Shown: in pieces, positions 32,878-43,134 of the stretch
Position numbering within the stretch: position 1 is the first letter of the stretch
How the letters are laid out: each line of letters begins with the position of its first letter
From: Nannochloropsis oceanica
Lineage: Eukaryota; Sar; Eustigmatophyceae; Eustigmatales; Monodopsidaceae
Assembly: GCA_004519485.1 (NCBI GenBank)
Contig: CP038133.1
Span: 434,001 to 498,000 of the forward strand
Direction of reading: 5' to 3'
DNA length: 64,000 nucleotides
Position numbers and translations under genes: made by a program
The notes under the pieces: model-generated
What the model was told of the DNA's origin: nothing
The model's database searches: none
Seen by the model: only the letters and a program-made list of their open reading frames with translations

Positions 32878-34830
32878 ATGCAACCTTCATCTCTTGGCAG
32901 AGTTACAGTCCTGGTCCTTGTGAGCTTTACCCAGGTTTGGACTGGTGTCGAGGCACAGCCCGGGTGGGGTTGGGAAGCACAATGCATCGGGCAGTGGCTG
33001 CAGTGCGGCGGCTTAAATTACTGGGGTCCCACCAACTGTTGTGAGGGTCATCAATGTGAGTACGTGAACGACTACTGGTGGCAGTGCAACCCCACCGAGG
33101 CAGCACCGGTCAGGCCTGTTGCCCCCGCTGCGCCAGCCGGCCCCGTCGTTACGCCTGGATCTCCACCCCCAGCAGCAGTCCCAGTTAGCCCAGCTGCTAC
33201 GGATGCACCAGTTGCGCCGTCTGAGACTCCTGTTGTGGTCAATCCACCTGTAGATGCACCGGTTGAAGTGAGACCACCAGGCGCTGTGCCGGTCACCGTC
33301 CCGGATGCACCGGCCGTGGTCACGCCACCTGCTCCTGATGTTCCTGCTACCGTTCCTCCTGTTACTACTCCACCAGTGTCACCTGCGCCGACGGTAGCAC
33401 CTACGCAATTCCCCACCGAAGCGGGCCCGCCCTTTTGGGAACAAGACTGTTTCCGCGTACGTAAAAATGTTTTGTCGCTGACCCCTGAGGAGCTGGCTGA
33501 CTTTTTAGAAGCGCTACAGGCTCTTAAAAATAATGGGGTGTACGATACAATTACATCCGTCCACGGTAATCCAACTACCTTCAATCTCTTTCACGGGAAC
33601 GATTATTTCTTGCCTTGGCATCGTTGGTACGTGTTACAGATTGAGAATGCGGTGCGGGATTTAGGGGGGAAGTTTGCTTGTTTTTCGATGCCTTATTGGG
33701 ATTGGACGTTGGACGCGGGGAGGGAGACGCAGTCTCCTATTTGGGACTTTTTTGGACCTATGGGGAAAAAGAACGACTCGTTCTGTATGAGGGAGGGGCC
33801 GTTTGCCGAGTGGAAGAATAGTAAAGGGGGCTGTTTGAAGCGGGTTGGCTCGGACTCGTATCGCTTTTTCTCCCCGGCGGAGGTCTTGGATCTGATCATG
33901 GGTAAGACGGATCTGGTAGGTGGCTTCCGGCCTGCCTTTGAGGCTGGTGCACATTCTCGTCCGCATCTGTTCATTGGTGGAGCAATGAATAGTTTTGCTA
34001 GCCCCGACGACCCCATTTTCTGGCTGCATCACACCTTTGTCGATAAAATCTGGTCGATGTGGCAGGACTGTCACAACTTGCTCGACCCCTTTAATATTAC
34101 AGAGACGAGTTTCAAAGCTGACCAAATAGATGTCGAACTGGCATACGCCCCCGGGGTCACCACCCGCACCATGTGGTCCACCCGCAACTTGGGCTATGCC
34201 TACGAGACAGATATTATGTCCGCCTACACTTTTCTCAACACCTGTCACTGGTTCAGCCTCAAACCCAACCCCAGTCTGGACCTCGATCAACCATCCCCCC
34301 GCATGCCTGACCCGCCGTTGGCCGACCCTGCTGTTGTGCCAGTAGATCCTGCAACATTGCCTGCGCCTGCCCAACCACAAAAGCAGCAGGTGGATAGCAG
34401 CGACAATTATCGTACCAAAAGCCCTAAACTACGAGGCAAGCAGGCTGTTGCGGCGCCACCGAAAGTGCAGCAGCAGCAGCAGCAGCACTTGTCGTCAGCT
34501 GTAGTCTTGACACCAGCACAAGGTGGATTCGTGGCTACAAAAGAATGGGCAGCTGCTCAAGCGGCTGTAGCACCTTTTGAGCCGCATGGGAAGGGTTTAA
34601 TTGTTGAAGAGAATCGCGTGTTTACAGCTTGTATGGCGCGTGTACAGCGAGGCGAAAAGAGTGCGACCCGCGATGAGTGCCGCAGGGAAGTGTTGAAGCG
34701 GGATTGTGAGATGTTGGGTTTCATTTGTGATTTGCCTGAGACTTATAGGGATGGCATGCACATGGAGGCAGATGAAAATGTGTTTAAAGAGGGTAGTATG
34801 TGTGCGCGTTCGTGTCAACGGCGCCTTTAA
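32878..34830 (+). CDS. Secreted tyrosinase (type-3 copper) with N-terminal CBM1 cellulose-binding module
   Basis: A single exon of 650 residues. A signal peptide (MQPSSLGRVTVLVLVSFTQV, cleavage about 26) precedes a CBM1 (about 36-70): QCGGLNYWGPTNCC, GHQC and DYWWQC give the fungal-type CBM1 pattern with its aromatic binding face. A Pro/Val/Ala-rich linker of about 110 residues follows. The tyrosinase domain (about 195-480) has the CuA histidines in SVHGNP, NLFHGNDYF and LPWHRWY and the CuB histidines in AHSRPHLFIGG and FWLHHTFVDKIW, with DDPIF. It would hydroxylate monophenols and/or oxidise o-diphenols to quinones. A disordered Gln/Pro stretch and a Cys-rich tail (ACMARV to CARSCQ, about 580-650) end the protein; the tail might be a lid like those of latent tyrosinases. 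CBM1 implies anchoring to cellulose in the cell wall, where quinones could cross-link phenolics or proteins. Confidence 0.9.
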   Translation: MQPSSLGRVTVLVLVSFTQVWTGVEAQPGWGWEAQCIGQWLQCGGLNYWGPTNCCEGHQCEYVNDYWWQCNPTEAAPVRPVAPAAPAGPVVTPGSPPPAAVPVSPAATDAPVAPSETPVVVNPPVDAPVEVRPPGAVPVTVPDAPAVVTPPAPDVPATVPPVTTPPVSPAPTVAPTQFPTEAGPPFWEQDCFRVRKNVLSLTPEELADFLEALQALKNNGVYDTITSVHGNPTTFNLFHGNDYFLPWHRWYVLQIENAVRDLGGKFACFSMPYWDWTLDAGRETQSPIWDFFGPMGKKNDSFCMREGPFAEWKNSKGGCLKRVGSDSYRFFSPAEVLDLIMGKTDLVGGFRPAFEAGAHSRPHLFIGGAMNSFASPDDPIFWLHHTFVDKIWSMWQDCHNLLDPFNITETSFKADQIDVELAYAPGVTTRTMWSTRNLGYAYETDIMSAYTFLNTCHWFSLKPNPSLDLDQPSPRMPDPPLADPAVVPVDPATLPAPAQPQKQQVDSSDNYRTKSPKLRGKQAVAAPPKVQQQQQQHLSSAVVLTPAQGGFVATKEWAAAQAAVAPFEPHGKGLIVEENRVFTACMARVQRGEKSATRDECRREVLKRDCEMLGFICDLPETYRDGMHMEADENVFKEGSMCARSCQRRL

Positions 34831-35521
34831 GGGAGAAGGAGCGGGCATGAGTTGGAAGAGAAAAATAGGTATTTGGAAAGAGAGAAGTAGATGGGTAGGA
34901 AAGAGAGAAGGGTTGTGTGTATGATCGTTGGAGACGACCAGGGGCAGAGGAAATAGAGTAAAAGAGTGACTTGTTTGCACAGATGACAAAAGAAGGGGAG
35001 AAGGACAACCTGTACGCGTATCCTGATTTTACGTTAATGAATATCGACTTCAATATCATGTCGGTGGCTCAGACTGTACATTTTTCATCCGGAAAAAAGG
35101 AAGAGGACCAGTGAAATGATTGTCGCGGGTAACTGTTTCCAGAGGATGGAATAGGATGTAATCGATTTTACAACCAAGTACACAATTTTGCTGTGCCCGT
35201 CGGTTGTAATTCCTACAACTGTGAGAATAGCTGGAGCAAAATGTGGAAGAAGAAATAATCTAATCTATTTTTTCAGCATTTTTCGTTCACCCTCTTTTCG
35301 TGTCGTTTATTTTGTTTATTTTACTTATGCGTCAAATTTTGTGTGATATTTCTTGTTTTGATCAGAACCTTCTCTGTCATCGTGCTCTCTTTCCTTCAAC
35401 CCCGCCAATTATTCCACCCAATATTCGGAGGATCAAAAACTGCACTGCAAGAAGTGACTTTTGCATCCAAAGCATGCGAGTCCAAATCAGGGTTGTATAC
35501 ATGTAATTTAATCATGATTGT
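34831..35521. other. Intergenic between convergent genes
   Basis: 3' flanks of the tyrosinase (+) and IFT70 (-). AT-rich, with short frames only. Nothing further seen. Confidence 0.5.
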
Positions 35522-38500
35522 TTATTCCATCAATCTGATGAACAGAAACTTCAGTTGGCGGGCTTCGTAACTGATGGTATTATGAGTTTTGCCCGTAGAG
35601 GGCCTACCGCTGAAGGTCGCACGCTTCCCGCAACATGCGGCGCCGTCCTTGCTGCCCAAGGTGGCAGTGGCCGAGACCGCCTTCATTTTGTTCCCGTGCA
35701 ATTCTACAGCATCTAGAAACTCGAAAACTTCGTGAAAGGATGTATCCTTTAGTGTCACAAGATGTTTTGCCATGTTTTCCGCCAATGCCAAGAAACAGCG
35801 CTTGGCGTAGTACCTGTGTTTCACGTATGGGAAAAAATATGTTGAGTTCATCCCAAATCTCGCTATTTTACTTTTCTGCAACCGACTCTCCTGCCTTTGC
35901 TTCAGTCGAGTATCGTTTATATGTCCCAAAGCCAAATGCTTGGATTCCAGCTATCTCTTTTGCTTATTTTGAGCACCTACCAAGTCTCGGCGCTTAGCTT
36001 TCTGTCGTACGGTTCCAGACTCTTGACGATGCGGGCAATCCCAAATTCGAAATTACTTTTGGCACAGTACAGAGTCCCAATGACCAGATTCACGATGCAC
36101 AGGTGTTGAACAGATCGCTGCTCTGGGAACTCTAGTCGCTCTTCCTCCTTCTCAATCTTGCGCATGAGCTCTTCTGCCGCCTCGTTCTGGCTTGTCATGA
36201 TGTACGAAACACACAAATTAGCAAGCACAATGGCCGGCACGTTCAGCAACTGTTCCCCGCCATTCTTGCGCACAATAGGATCGTAATACCGTATCGACTC
36301 CTTCCACTTAGAATCCTGTTTTTAGTATAGCAGGTAAAGATATCGATTGAGCAAATGAGCGACCATTTAAAAAGTCCGCAAAGCGCGCGTGCAGATAAGC
36401 ACTTACAGGACAAATTACACATATGCGCGCACAACCACACGTGCGAGTAGATACGCACGTTCACGAGACACCAAGACAGCAATGCCTTCAATTCAAATTC
36501 AAGACATATAAATTGGAAGCGTGATATACATAACGCATACCTGTATAAAGAAGACGTGCGCCACGTTGAGCTTCCAGACCTCGTGCTCGCTACAGAACTC
36601 AGCCGACTGGCGGAAAAGCTTCTCAACCTAGTTTTTTGTGCGAAAGTGTGGAGATTATTTATGAAAGCTTACCTCGAATGAGCTGAGGTCAGTTTGATAA
36701 GATGGCTCACAAACAAAAGTACTGCATCGGAAAGCCCAGGTACTAAAATGACACCACTAAGCTTGCTCCGAACTCACCATTGAGTAGTTCTGTCGATCCC
36801 AGTAAATACGCGCCATAGCCATCAGCACGGGAATATACCGTTCCAGTCCCTCATCATAATCCCGTAATGCTTGCTTGATGGCCTCATTGTCGAGCTTGAA
36901 GCGCGCGTCCTGAATTGCCTTTGTCAGCTTACGCAGTTGGTCGATGTGCTTGTTGGTGAGGTCGTCATACTTGCGGTAGGCTTCCTCCGGAGAGGTACCA
37001 CTCAAAATCGTTGCCTCTAAATACTTATACAGCTCGGGAGGCAAAAAGCTGTGTGCAGTACCCGCATATTGCGCCAACATGTCGGCGGCCAGGTCGTAAA
37101 ACTGATGTTGGCAATGCAGGACGACGAGATTTCCAATGGTCTCGGGTGGGAAGGGCGGGTGCATCAAAAGGAAATTGAGCTTGTTAAAACCAGTCCTTGG
37201 ATCTTCAGCCATGTGAATAATTGCTTGATTGTGTAGCGTGACCGGATCCAGTTCCTCCTCGAGACGCGGCGGCATGTCACTCAGAGCTTCTTTCGCAAGT
37301 TCCATGTTTTTCAGCGAGAAATCGATGGCCGCCTATCATATTGTGCGTGAGAGGAAACCAAAACAAAACGTGACAATGTGATCACTCATGACAAACATAC
37401 AGCCTCTCCTGATATCTTACCTTTAGGTTGAAAGCCTCGATAAGGTACGTCTCTTGAAGAACAGGGGAATTTCCTACACTGCGGACCTCGATGCCATCCG
37501 CGTTACTTCCCACACTCAGTTCCGGATGCTCCTGCACGCCGCGATCGATTATCTCCGCGATATACTTGAGAGCGGGACCAAATTGTTTGAGCTGGTATGA
37601 GCACAATGCGATGTTGTAGGCCAGGTCCGCTTGGTAGCCCAGCGTATTTAGGGCCTCAATATATTTCTCTCGGGCACCCTCGAAATTGCCCTTATGAAAA
37701 CAAATTGTGGGTGATATTTGATGGAACAACACCTGAGTAAGACATACAAATCAATCATTTCTTTAAACTTAAATCGATAGGCGCTCATATTTGCATGTGC
37801 CAAGCACCCTAATCCCACGATGCTCTCTGAGTTGTACGCACTCTGGGTTTTACTTACCTCTTTGAAAGAGATGGCGGCGAGATTCACGACAGCTTCCGGC
37901 TCATCTAGCGCACACTGATCCAGCAGGGACTTAGAGGCAGGTAGCTCATCCATCTCGTACTTTATGGCGCTCTGTATTGGTGGTACAGAACAGTTCGTTA
38001 GGAGTACAAACCATATCGCTGATCTCCCGGTCTCGCGTGAACTATCAAATCTGCAGCCCTTCGATAGATGTTTTCTGATTTCAAGTCCTCGGGTGCTTCC
38101 ATGTAATATCATTATACTTCATTTTTTGTATTTCATTCAAAAAGCTCGCTAGCTATCCCATTCCTCGCATAAACTAAGATGTCCCATTCCGTGGAACCCA
38201 CCACGCACCTGAAGCATGAGTTTGCGTTGGGTATACTGGGACCCTTCCACACGCATACATGCGCGCATAGCCTCCGGATAGAGACCGGCGTTGTAGAGGG
38301 CTTGCGCATACACCATTTTGTACTCTTCCACGCCAGGATAGAGCTGGAGCAGGGCCTCATACGCCGTGACAGCTGAGGGGTAATTTCGCGAGTGAAAGAA
38401 GCAGAAGCCGAGCAACGAGAGGGCCGCGCGACTCTGCGGGAAGCGCTGTCGTAAGTGTGCATAAATTCAAGGTCAGAGTCACGGGCACAAGCTCTGCGGA

Positions 38501-38842
38501 TTGATGAAAAGCGTTCCCAGCAAGACTACCCTCCATCAAGACAACACAGATATACCTGCAATTCTGAATGCAAAATCTGGACGGCGCTTGCATACCTTCG
38601 GCTCTTGATGTAGCTATAGATGGTGCTGGTGTACTGCCCCTGTTAAGAATGGGGACTGAGTGCTCGGAACCAAGAAGACGCAGAGTTATTATCGTTTCTC
38701 AGCCGACAGCGCGACGTACCTCGAGAGTTGCCGGCGTTTGGTGGTGGCGCTGGGCCTGATGGTGACCCGCCCCGAGCATGACCGACGACCAGGACGTATC
38801 CTGGGTCCCTGTAGGAGTGCGTGTGCTGTGTGTGTGCGCCAT
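35522..38842 (-). CDS. IFT70: Intraflagellar transport protein IFT70 / TTC30, nine exons
   Basis: Exons 38842-38720, 38639-38556, 38445-38209, 37971-37858, 37690-37421, 37332-36778, 36627-36541, 36315-35981 and 35813-35522 join at GT..AG sites into 698 codons with no stop. All junctions are phase 0 except the last (a split Trp codon). The product is TPR throughout and tracks animal TTC30 (about 665 residues) from end to end: GQYTSTIYSYIKSRRYASAV at about 42, then ALKYIAEIIDRG, EAFNLKAAIDF, DMPPRLEEELDPVTLHNQA, EKLFRQSAEFC, VWKLNVAHVFF, NLCVSYIMTSQNEAAEELM, CIVNLVIGTLYCAK and AETWYYAKRCFLALAENM. IFT70 is a core IFT-B1 subunit that wraps IFT52 in the cilium. The first 41 residues are unconserved. 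It is the most intron-rich gene in the window. It shares a 229-bp upstream region with the next gene. Confidence 0.95.
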
Positions 38843-39071
38843 GTGGGGGCCTTGGCATCAATTTGTTGCGTGAAATGACGGAGCAAAATTCAGTTGCTTG
38901 CTACAAATTGTTCCGCAGTCGTCGTCGTCCGAGTCGCCGTCGCCGCCTCGCGATCATGCCATGACCGGGACGACAGGCAAGCAACAGCAATCAACAAGTC
39001 TGCCTGCTTGCTGACACCCGACTCATCCCATCGCCTCTTCTCCCACCCTGTACCTTACAGAAAAAGAAGCG
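38843..39071. promoter_or_regulatory. 229-bp bidirectional promoter, IFT70 (-) / unknown solenoid protein (+)
   Basis: Two start codons face away from each other 229 bp apart. The interval is GTCGTC/GCCGTC-rich near 38915-38945 and pyrimidine-rich just before the plus-strand ATG. I see no clear X-box (RFX site). Confidence 0.5.
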
Positions 39072-41951
39072 ATGGGCTTCCAGAGCCTGTGGCAGCTTGT
39101 CCGGCACTTGTCTGTGTCTCCATCCTTCGTCTCAAACGATACATTATCGTTGCCCTCCTCCTTGGACGCCTCGACCCCCTCCACCGCCCTCTTCGATTGG
39201 TTACGGGAAAATGTGTGGCGCCTATGGCCGGTATCATTATATGCTAAGGAGCTAATGCATTTACAGTCCATTCTAAAGCTGTTGCTGGCACGTACAGGAC
39301 CTCGTTGGGAATGGGAGCCTCAGGAAATGCAGGTCCTCCTCTCAGTCCTCCGTCAAGCCATCAACGCGGCCGCCAGTCCAGGCACGCCTCCGGTAGCATC
39401 GAATTCTTATGAGCTAATTTCGGACTGTCTGGAAATCTGTGTGCGCTGGGCCTCTGCCAGGCTTGTAGACGCTTCTGAATTGCGAAACGAGGTGGTGCAT
39501 GCCGCCGCCAAGCTTGCGAGCGAGGCGGCGTGTCAGACCTTTGGGAGCTGCAACCTTGATGGAGAGGAAAAAAATACAGCCGGACAGGCTGCAAGTTTGA
39601 TGCAGCAGGCATTACACCTATGGGTTTTGGTGGGTCGACTCCGCTCTTGTCCAATTCGGGATGTCGTCGATCAGGTTGCTCGACTTATGGCGTGGCCAGG
39701 GGCAGCGGCATGTTTATTAGATTATGGGGGTCCCACGGTGTGGCGTGATGTATTAAAAGCACTTCTACTAGACTTGACTGACGCAAATGCCGCATTGCTT
39801 TCTGCTACGGATGTGGAATACCGTTTGGTGCGTGTATGTATGGGTGTAGTTGCTGGAAGTTCGCACATATGGGCTTGGGACGCGTGGGCCGAAATATTGA
39901 TGCAGCTGCCGGAGGACGAGGAAGAGGTAGTTGACAATGTGCTCTGGCCGGCAGACTCAGTGGGATGGCGAAGGGAAAGTGCTACTTACGCGGTTTTGGA
40001 AGCGATGGATGCCCCGACCAGTTGGCAGGACCGGGCCACGGCGAGCGTGGGAGCGGTGGCCTTGCTCTCTGGCCGGTTTGATGATGATAGGTTATGGAAA
40101 AAGCTACTGGGTTTGCTCAAAGATGTGATACGTCATAGTGTGCATTCACCGTCTGCACACTGTAGCAAGGAAGGGGAGGGGGAGGAATGGGAGGGCTTAC
40201 GAATGGCGCGAGTGGGGTTGTGTCGTGCCTTGGTCATGCTGGGGAATTCCCGTTTTTGTGCACGTTCGTTCGAGGGCGAGTCGAGAGCCTGGACGAGGGA
40301 ATGGGGCGTCTGTCTCACTACTCTCTTAACGTTGTCGTTCGATGACGTTGTGGTAGCTGCAGACATGGTGAGCAACGTACATAGCAGGGACGGCAACATG
40401 AACAGCATCGGCAGTTCCAGCTTCAATGGCATCAATAGCAGCAATATAAGCAATAGTATTGGCAGTAGCAGCAGCTTCAGCAGCAGCAAGCAACCACAGC
40501 ACAATAAACAGGTCGATATCCTAGCTGCGAATATATGTGAACGTTGCTTAAGTCCGGTCGGAAATCGACAACATGAAATGGCCAAAGCCATCACTGCCCT
40601 GTTCAAGGCATCGGATGCTATTGGGCAAATAGAAGCGTTCTCCATCCTTCGCTCTAATGCTCGCACCGTAATCACTGCCGATATCACGGGCGGTAAGAGC
40701 GGTACGTACCCGTGGGGCCTCGTCCTCCTCCTACAGATATGCTTGGTGCTGAGCGACCCGGCTTCAGCAGCGATTGCTTCCACCGGGCAGGTTATTTGGG
40801 TGCTGGAGGTGTTGGACACGGTGGCCGCATTGGTAGGCCCTGCCTCGCCCCCATCCATTCTACAAGATACCCTGTTGCAGGCGTCGGGGAATCTACAAGC
40901 GGTGTTAGAGGATGATGTAGAGGAGGGATGGTTGAAGGAGGCTAGGGATTGGATAATGAAGGCCTTAGGTAGGCAGAAGGAACGTGCGAAACACCGGGCA
41001 AAGGAAATGGCATCCTTGGGAATAGGAAGTTGCAGCGACAAAAGTAACAGCACAGATAGTAGCAGTGAGACCCCTGCTTTAGGCTCCAAAAGGGGGGAAC
41101 AGATCCAAAACAAGCAGCAGCAGCATCAAGAAGAGAACCGTCTCGCATTCCTCATCAACCTGGCCTTCGCTATGTGCATCCAAACTCGACGACCCGCTCC
41201 TCACCACTACGTCGCCGAGCTAACCCGTTTTTTGCTACAAGAAGTCCTATGTCCTTACTTCCCGAAACGGGGAGTGGCCCAAGCCCAGGTACACAGGTGC
41301 TTGCGCAGCCTCATCTCTCACCCTAATCTGTTAGCCTACCGGGCAGGGCGGATAAGGCACTGGGACGAGGCCCGGCGGCGAGTAATGGCTACCTATGTCC
41401 GAGTGTCTCTGGAAGCTTACCCAACCAGCACCGCTTTCCAAGACCTGGCTTACTGTGTAGGGGCAGTTATTGGTGCCACCCCAACAGAGGGGGACCCTGG
41501 CGGCCAAGCCCTCCTCCTGCATTGCCTACACCTGATTCAAGACCGGGCTCTTGCTCTTCTTCGGCGCGAGATTCCGGGTGAAAAAGGCATGCGCGAGGGT
41601 GGGATGGACCCTGGCCCTGCACAGCTTCGGCGACCAGAGACGCGAAAATTGGTCAAGCTTCTATTTCAAACCCTCCTTGTGTGCCCGTTTTCGGTGTTGG
41701 AGGTGGCATTGCAGAGTTTGGGCAAGAATTTTTTATTGCAAGGCTTTGAAGGTCGGCCAGAAAGCTACGTGGCCGTGCTGCGAGTACTCAAGGATGTAGT
41801 GTTCGGGGACGTCGAGACCATGCGACAAAGTGTGCTGGCTAAATGGTACCTCACCCACTTGCGGGAGAAGGAAAACCTCCATCAAGAAGAGCGCAGTACT
41901 GGAGTCAAACATCGGGCAACATCAGGAATGACCATCACAAGTCGATTATGA
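39072..41951 (+). CDS. Large unidentified helical-repeat protein
   Basis: A 959-codon frame with an ATG at 39072 preceded by pyrimidine-rich leader. I do not recognise a family. The sequence is rich in Leu, Ala, Val and Trp in amphipathic helices of 12-20 residues (for example LWVLVGRLRS, VVDQVARLMA, AVALLSGRF, LLFQTLLVCPFSVLEVALQS), which looks like a HEAT/ARM-type solenoid. There is no signal peptide, no clear membrane segment and no catalytic motif. A Ser/Asn-rich low-complexity loop lies at about 440-475 (nt 40390-40500) and a charged Lys/Arg loop near 640-690. It is divergent from IFT70, which might mean shared regulation with cilium genes, but that alone is weak. A nuclear import, TOR-associated or cytoskeletal scaffold are all possible. 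The frame is intact, so a real gene is likely. Confidence 0.75.
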   Translation: MGFQSLWQLVRHLSVSPSFVSNDTLSLPSSLDASTPSTALFDWLRENVWRLWPVSLYAKELMHLQSILKLLLARTGPRWEWEPQEMQVLLSVLRQAINAAASPGTPPVASNSYELISDCLEICVRWASARLVDASELRNEVVHAAAKLASEAACQTFGSCNLDGEEKNTAGQAASLMQQALHLWVLVGRLRSCPIRDVVDQVARLMAWPGAAACLLDYGGPTVWRDVLKALLLDLTDANAALLSATDVEYRLVRVCMGVVAGSSHIWAWDAWAEILMQLPEDEEEVVDNVLWPADSVGWRRESATYAVLEAMDAPTSWQDRATASVGAVALLSGRFDDDRLWKKLLGLLKDVIRHSVHSPSAHCSKEGEGEEWEGLRMARVGLCRALVMLGNSRFCARSFEGESRAWTREWGVCLTTLLTLSFDDVVVAADMVSNVHSRDGNMNSIGSSSFNGINSSNISNSIGSSSSFSSSKQPQHNKQVDILAANICERCLSPVGNRQHEMAKAITALFKASDAIGQIEAFSILRSNARTVITADITGGKSGTYPWGLVLLLQICLVLSDPASAAIASTGQVIWVLEVLDTVAALVGPASPPSILQDTLLQASGNLQAVLEDDVEEGWLKEARDWIMKALGRQKERAKHRAKEMASLGIGSCSDKSNSTDSSSETPALGSKRGEQIQNKQQQHQEENRLAFLINLAFAMCIQTRRPAPHHYVAELTRFLLQEVLCPYFPKRGVAQAQVHRCLRSLISHPNLLAYRAGRIRHWDEARRRVMATYVRVSLEAYPTSTAFQDLAYCVGAVIGATPTEGDPGGQALLLHCLHLIQDRALALLRREIPGEKGMREGGMDPGPAQLRRPETRKLVKLLFQTLLVCPFSVLEVALQSLGKNFLLQGFEGRPESYVAVLRVLKDVVFGDVETMRQSVLAKWYLTHLREKENLHQEERSTGVKHRATSGMTITSRL

Positions 41952-42925
41952 CATGGAAGGGGGAGGAGAAAGTGTTATGCAGAAGCATCGGCACAAAAGC
42001 TGGGAACAAAGAACTCCAAAGTAACGTGTACATCAAGGAAGGAAGAACTTTAAAACATGTACAAAGAGGCATGCCCTTAAGGATGATGTAAATTGTTGAG
42101 ATAATTAATTCGATACTCGATCTTTTGCTTTCTACAAGTCTGAGGGTTAACACGGATAGACAGCACCTCCTCAGCCGAAATATCCAGTGCTACATGCCAT
42201 CCATCAAATTTCCAGAGCTTTAATTAGTGCACGGAATAAATTCTCTTCTGACTACTTTTGGGTCAGACCACACCCAGCGGTTGGGGGGTCACTACGGTAG
42301 AAACCGCCACGGCTTTGAATTTGAAAACAGTCCCTCTGGTGTAGAGGTAGCTGGCTGCCCCTGCCGTGGTTCTGCCACCGTGGATCGCATTTTCTGCCAC
42401 ACGATCCCTGCTGATATTCCATGCACTAGGCAACTGTACTAGTCAAACTAGTTTATGTGCTTTTAACGGGATATCATCTTGGCTTCGCTTGCATACCGCA
42501 ATTTGTCGAACCGTTTCACATAACGACAGTCTTTCTCTGGCTTCCACGCCTCCCCGATCTTTGATCTATGCTCATGTGGGAGCCCTTGCAATTCTATAGA
42601 AGCTTTATGCACATAGGTGTCCTGCCTCACAATTCTCTCAGCAACTGCCCACCCGTTCTCATAATCATGACACAATTAATGCAAGTGCGAGTCCTTGGGT
42701 CAAGTATTTATGTCCGTCTTGCCTTTTGCCCTCGAACCTATGGTTCACCCTTCTAGCGAGCCAATAGCTCTGTCCTCAATCACTGTCTACAGTACCCTGA
42801 CGCTTTCCAGCCATCTCCATCCACGCACCTACCCACACGAACACCCACACACCCACACACCCAAACCCACACCCACACACCCACCCACCCACACACCCAC
42901 ACCCACACACACCCACACAAACAAA

Positions 42926-43015
<90 letters not shown>

Positions 43016-43134
43016 TTCACAGAGCAAGCGGGCCTCTTCTTGGCCTTGCTTTGGAGGAGGACCGAGGAGGACGGGACGCACACTTGTGTAAACAGCCATC
43101 AGGAGCACTACAACCGGGAATAGAAATACATAAC
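41952..43134. other. Intergenic with composite microsatellite
   Basis: The first 500 bases follow the solenoid gene and are unremarkable. A minus-strand frame at 42463-42675 has a protein-like composition (for example ERIVRQDTYVHKASIELQGL) but starts without an ATG and has stops around it. ACTAGTCAAACTAGT at 42438-42452 is a small inverted repeat. From 42832 the DNA is a long simple-sequence tract (separate entry) running into the leader of the Tubby gene. Confidence 0.5.
42835..43016. repeat. Composite ACACCC / (AC)n / (CT)n microsatellite
   Basis: Three blocks in order: degenerate CACACC repeats (about 42835-42920), a nearly pure AC run (42927-42962) and a CT run with two interruptions (42962-43016). 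It ends about 120 bases before the Tubby start codon, so it is probably within its promoter or 5' leader. All overlapping reading frames are repeat artefacts. Confidence 0.95.

Noticed and set aside
42463-42675. Minus-strand frame with protein-like composition
   Set aside because: No in-frame ATG, immediate upstream stop, no known family; could be chance or a relic.
42695-43123. Frames made of Thr-His, Ser-Leu or Arg-Glu dipeptides
   Set aside because: All are readings of the AC/CT microsatellite.
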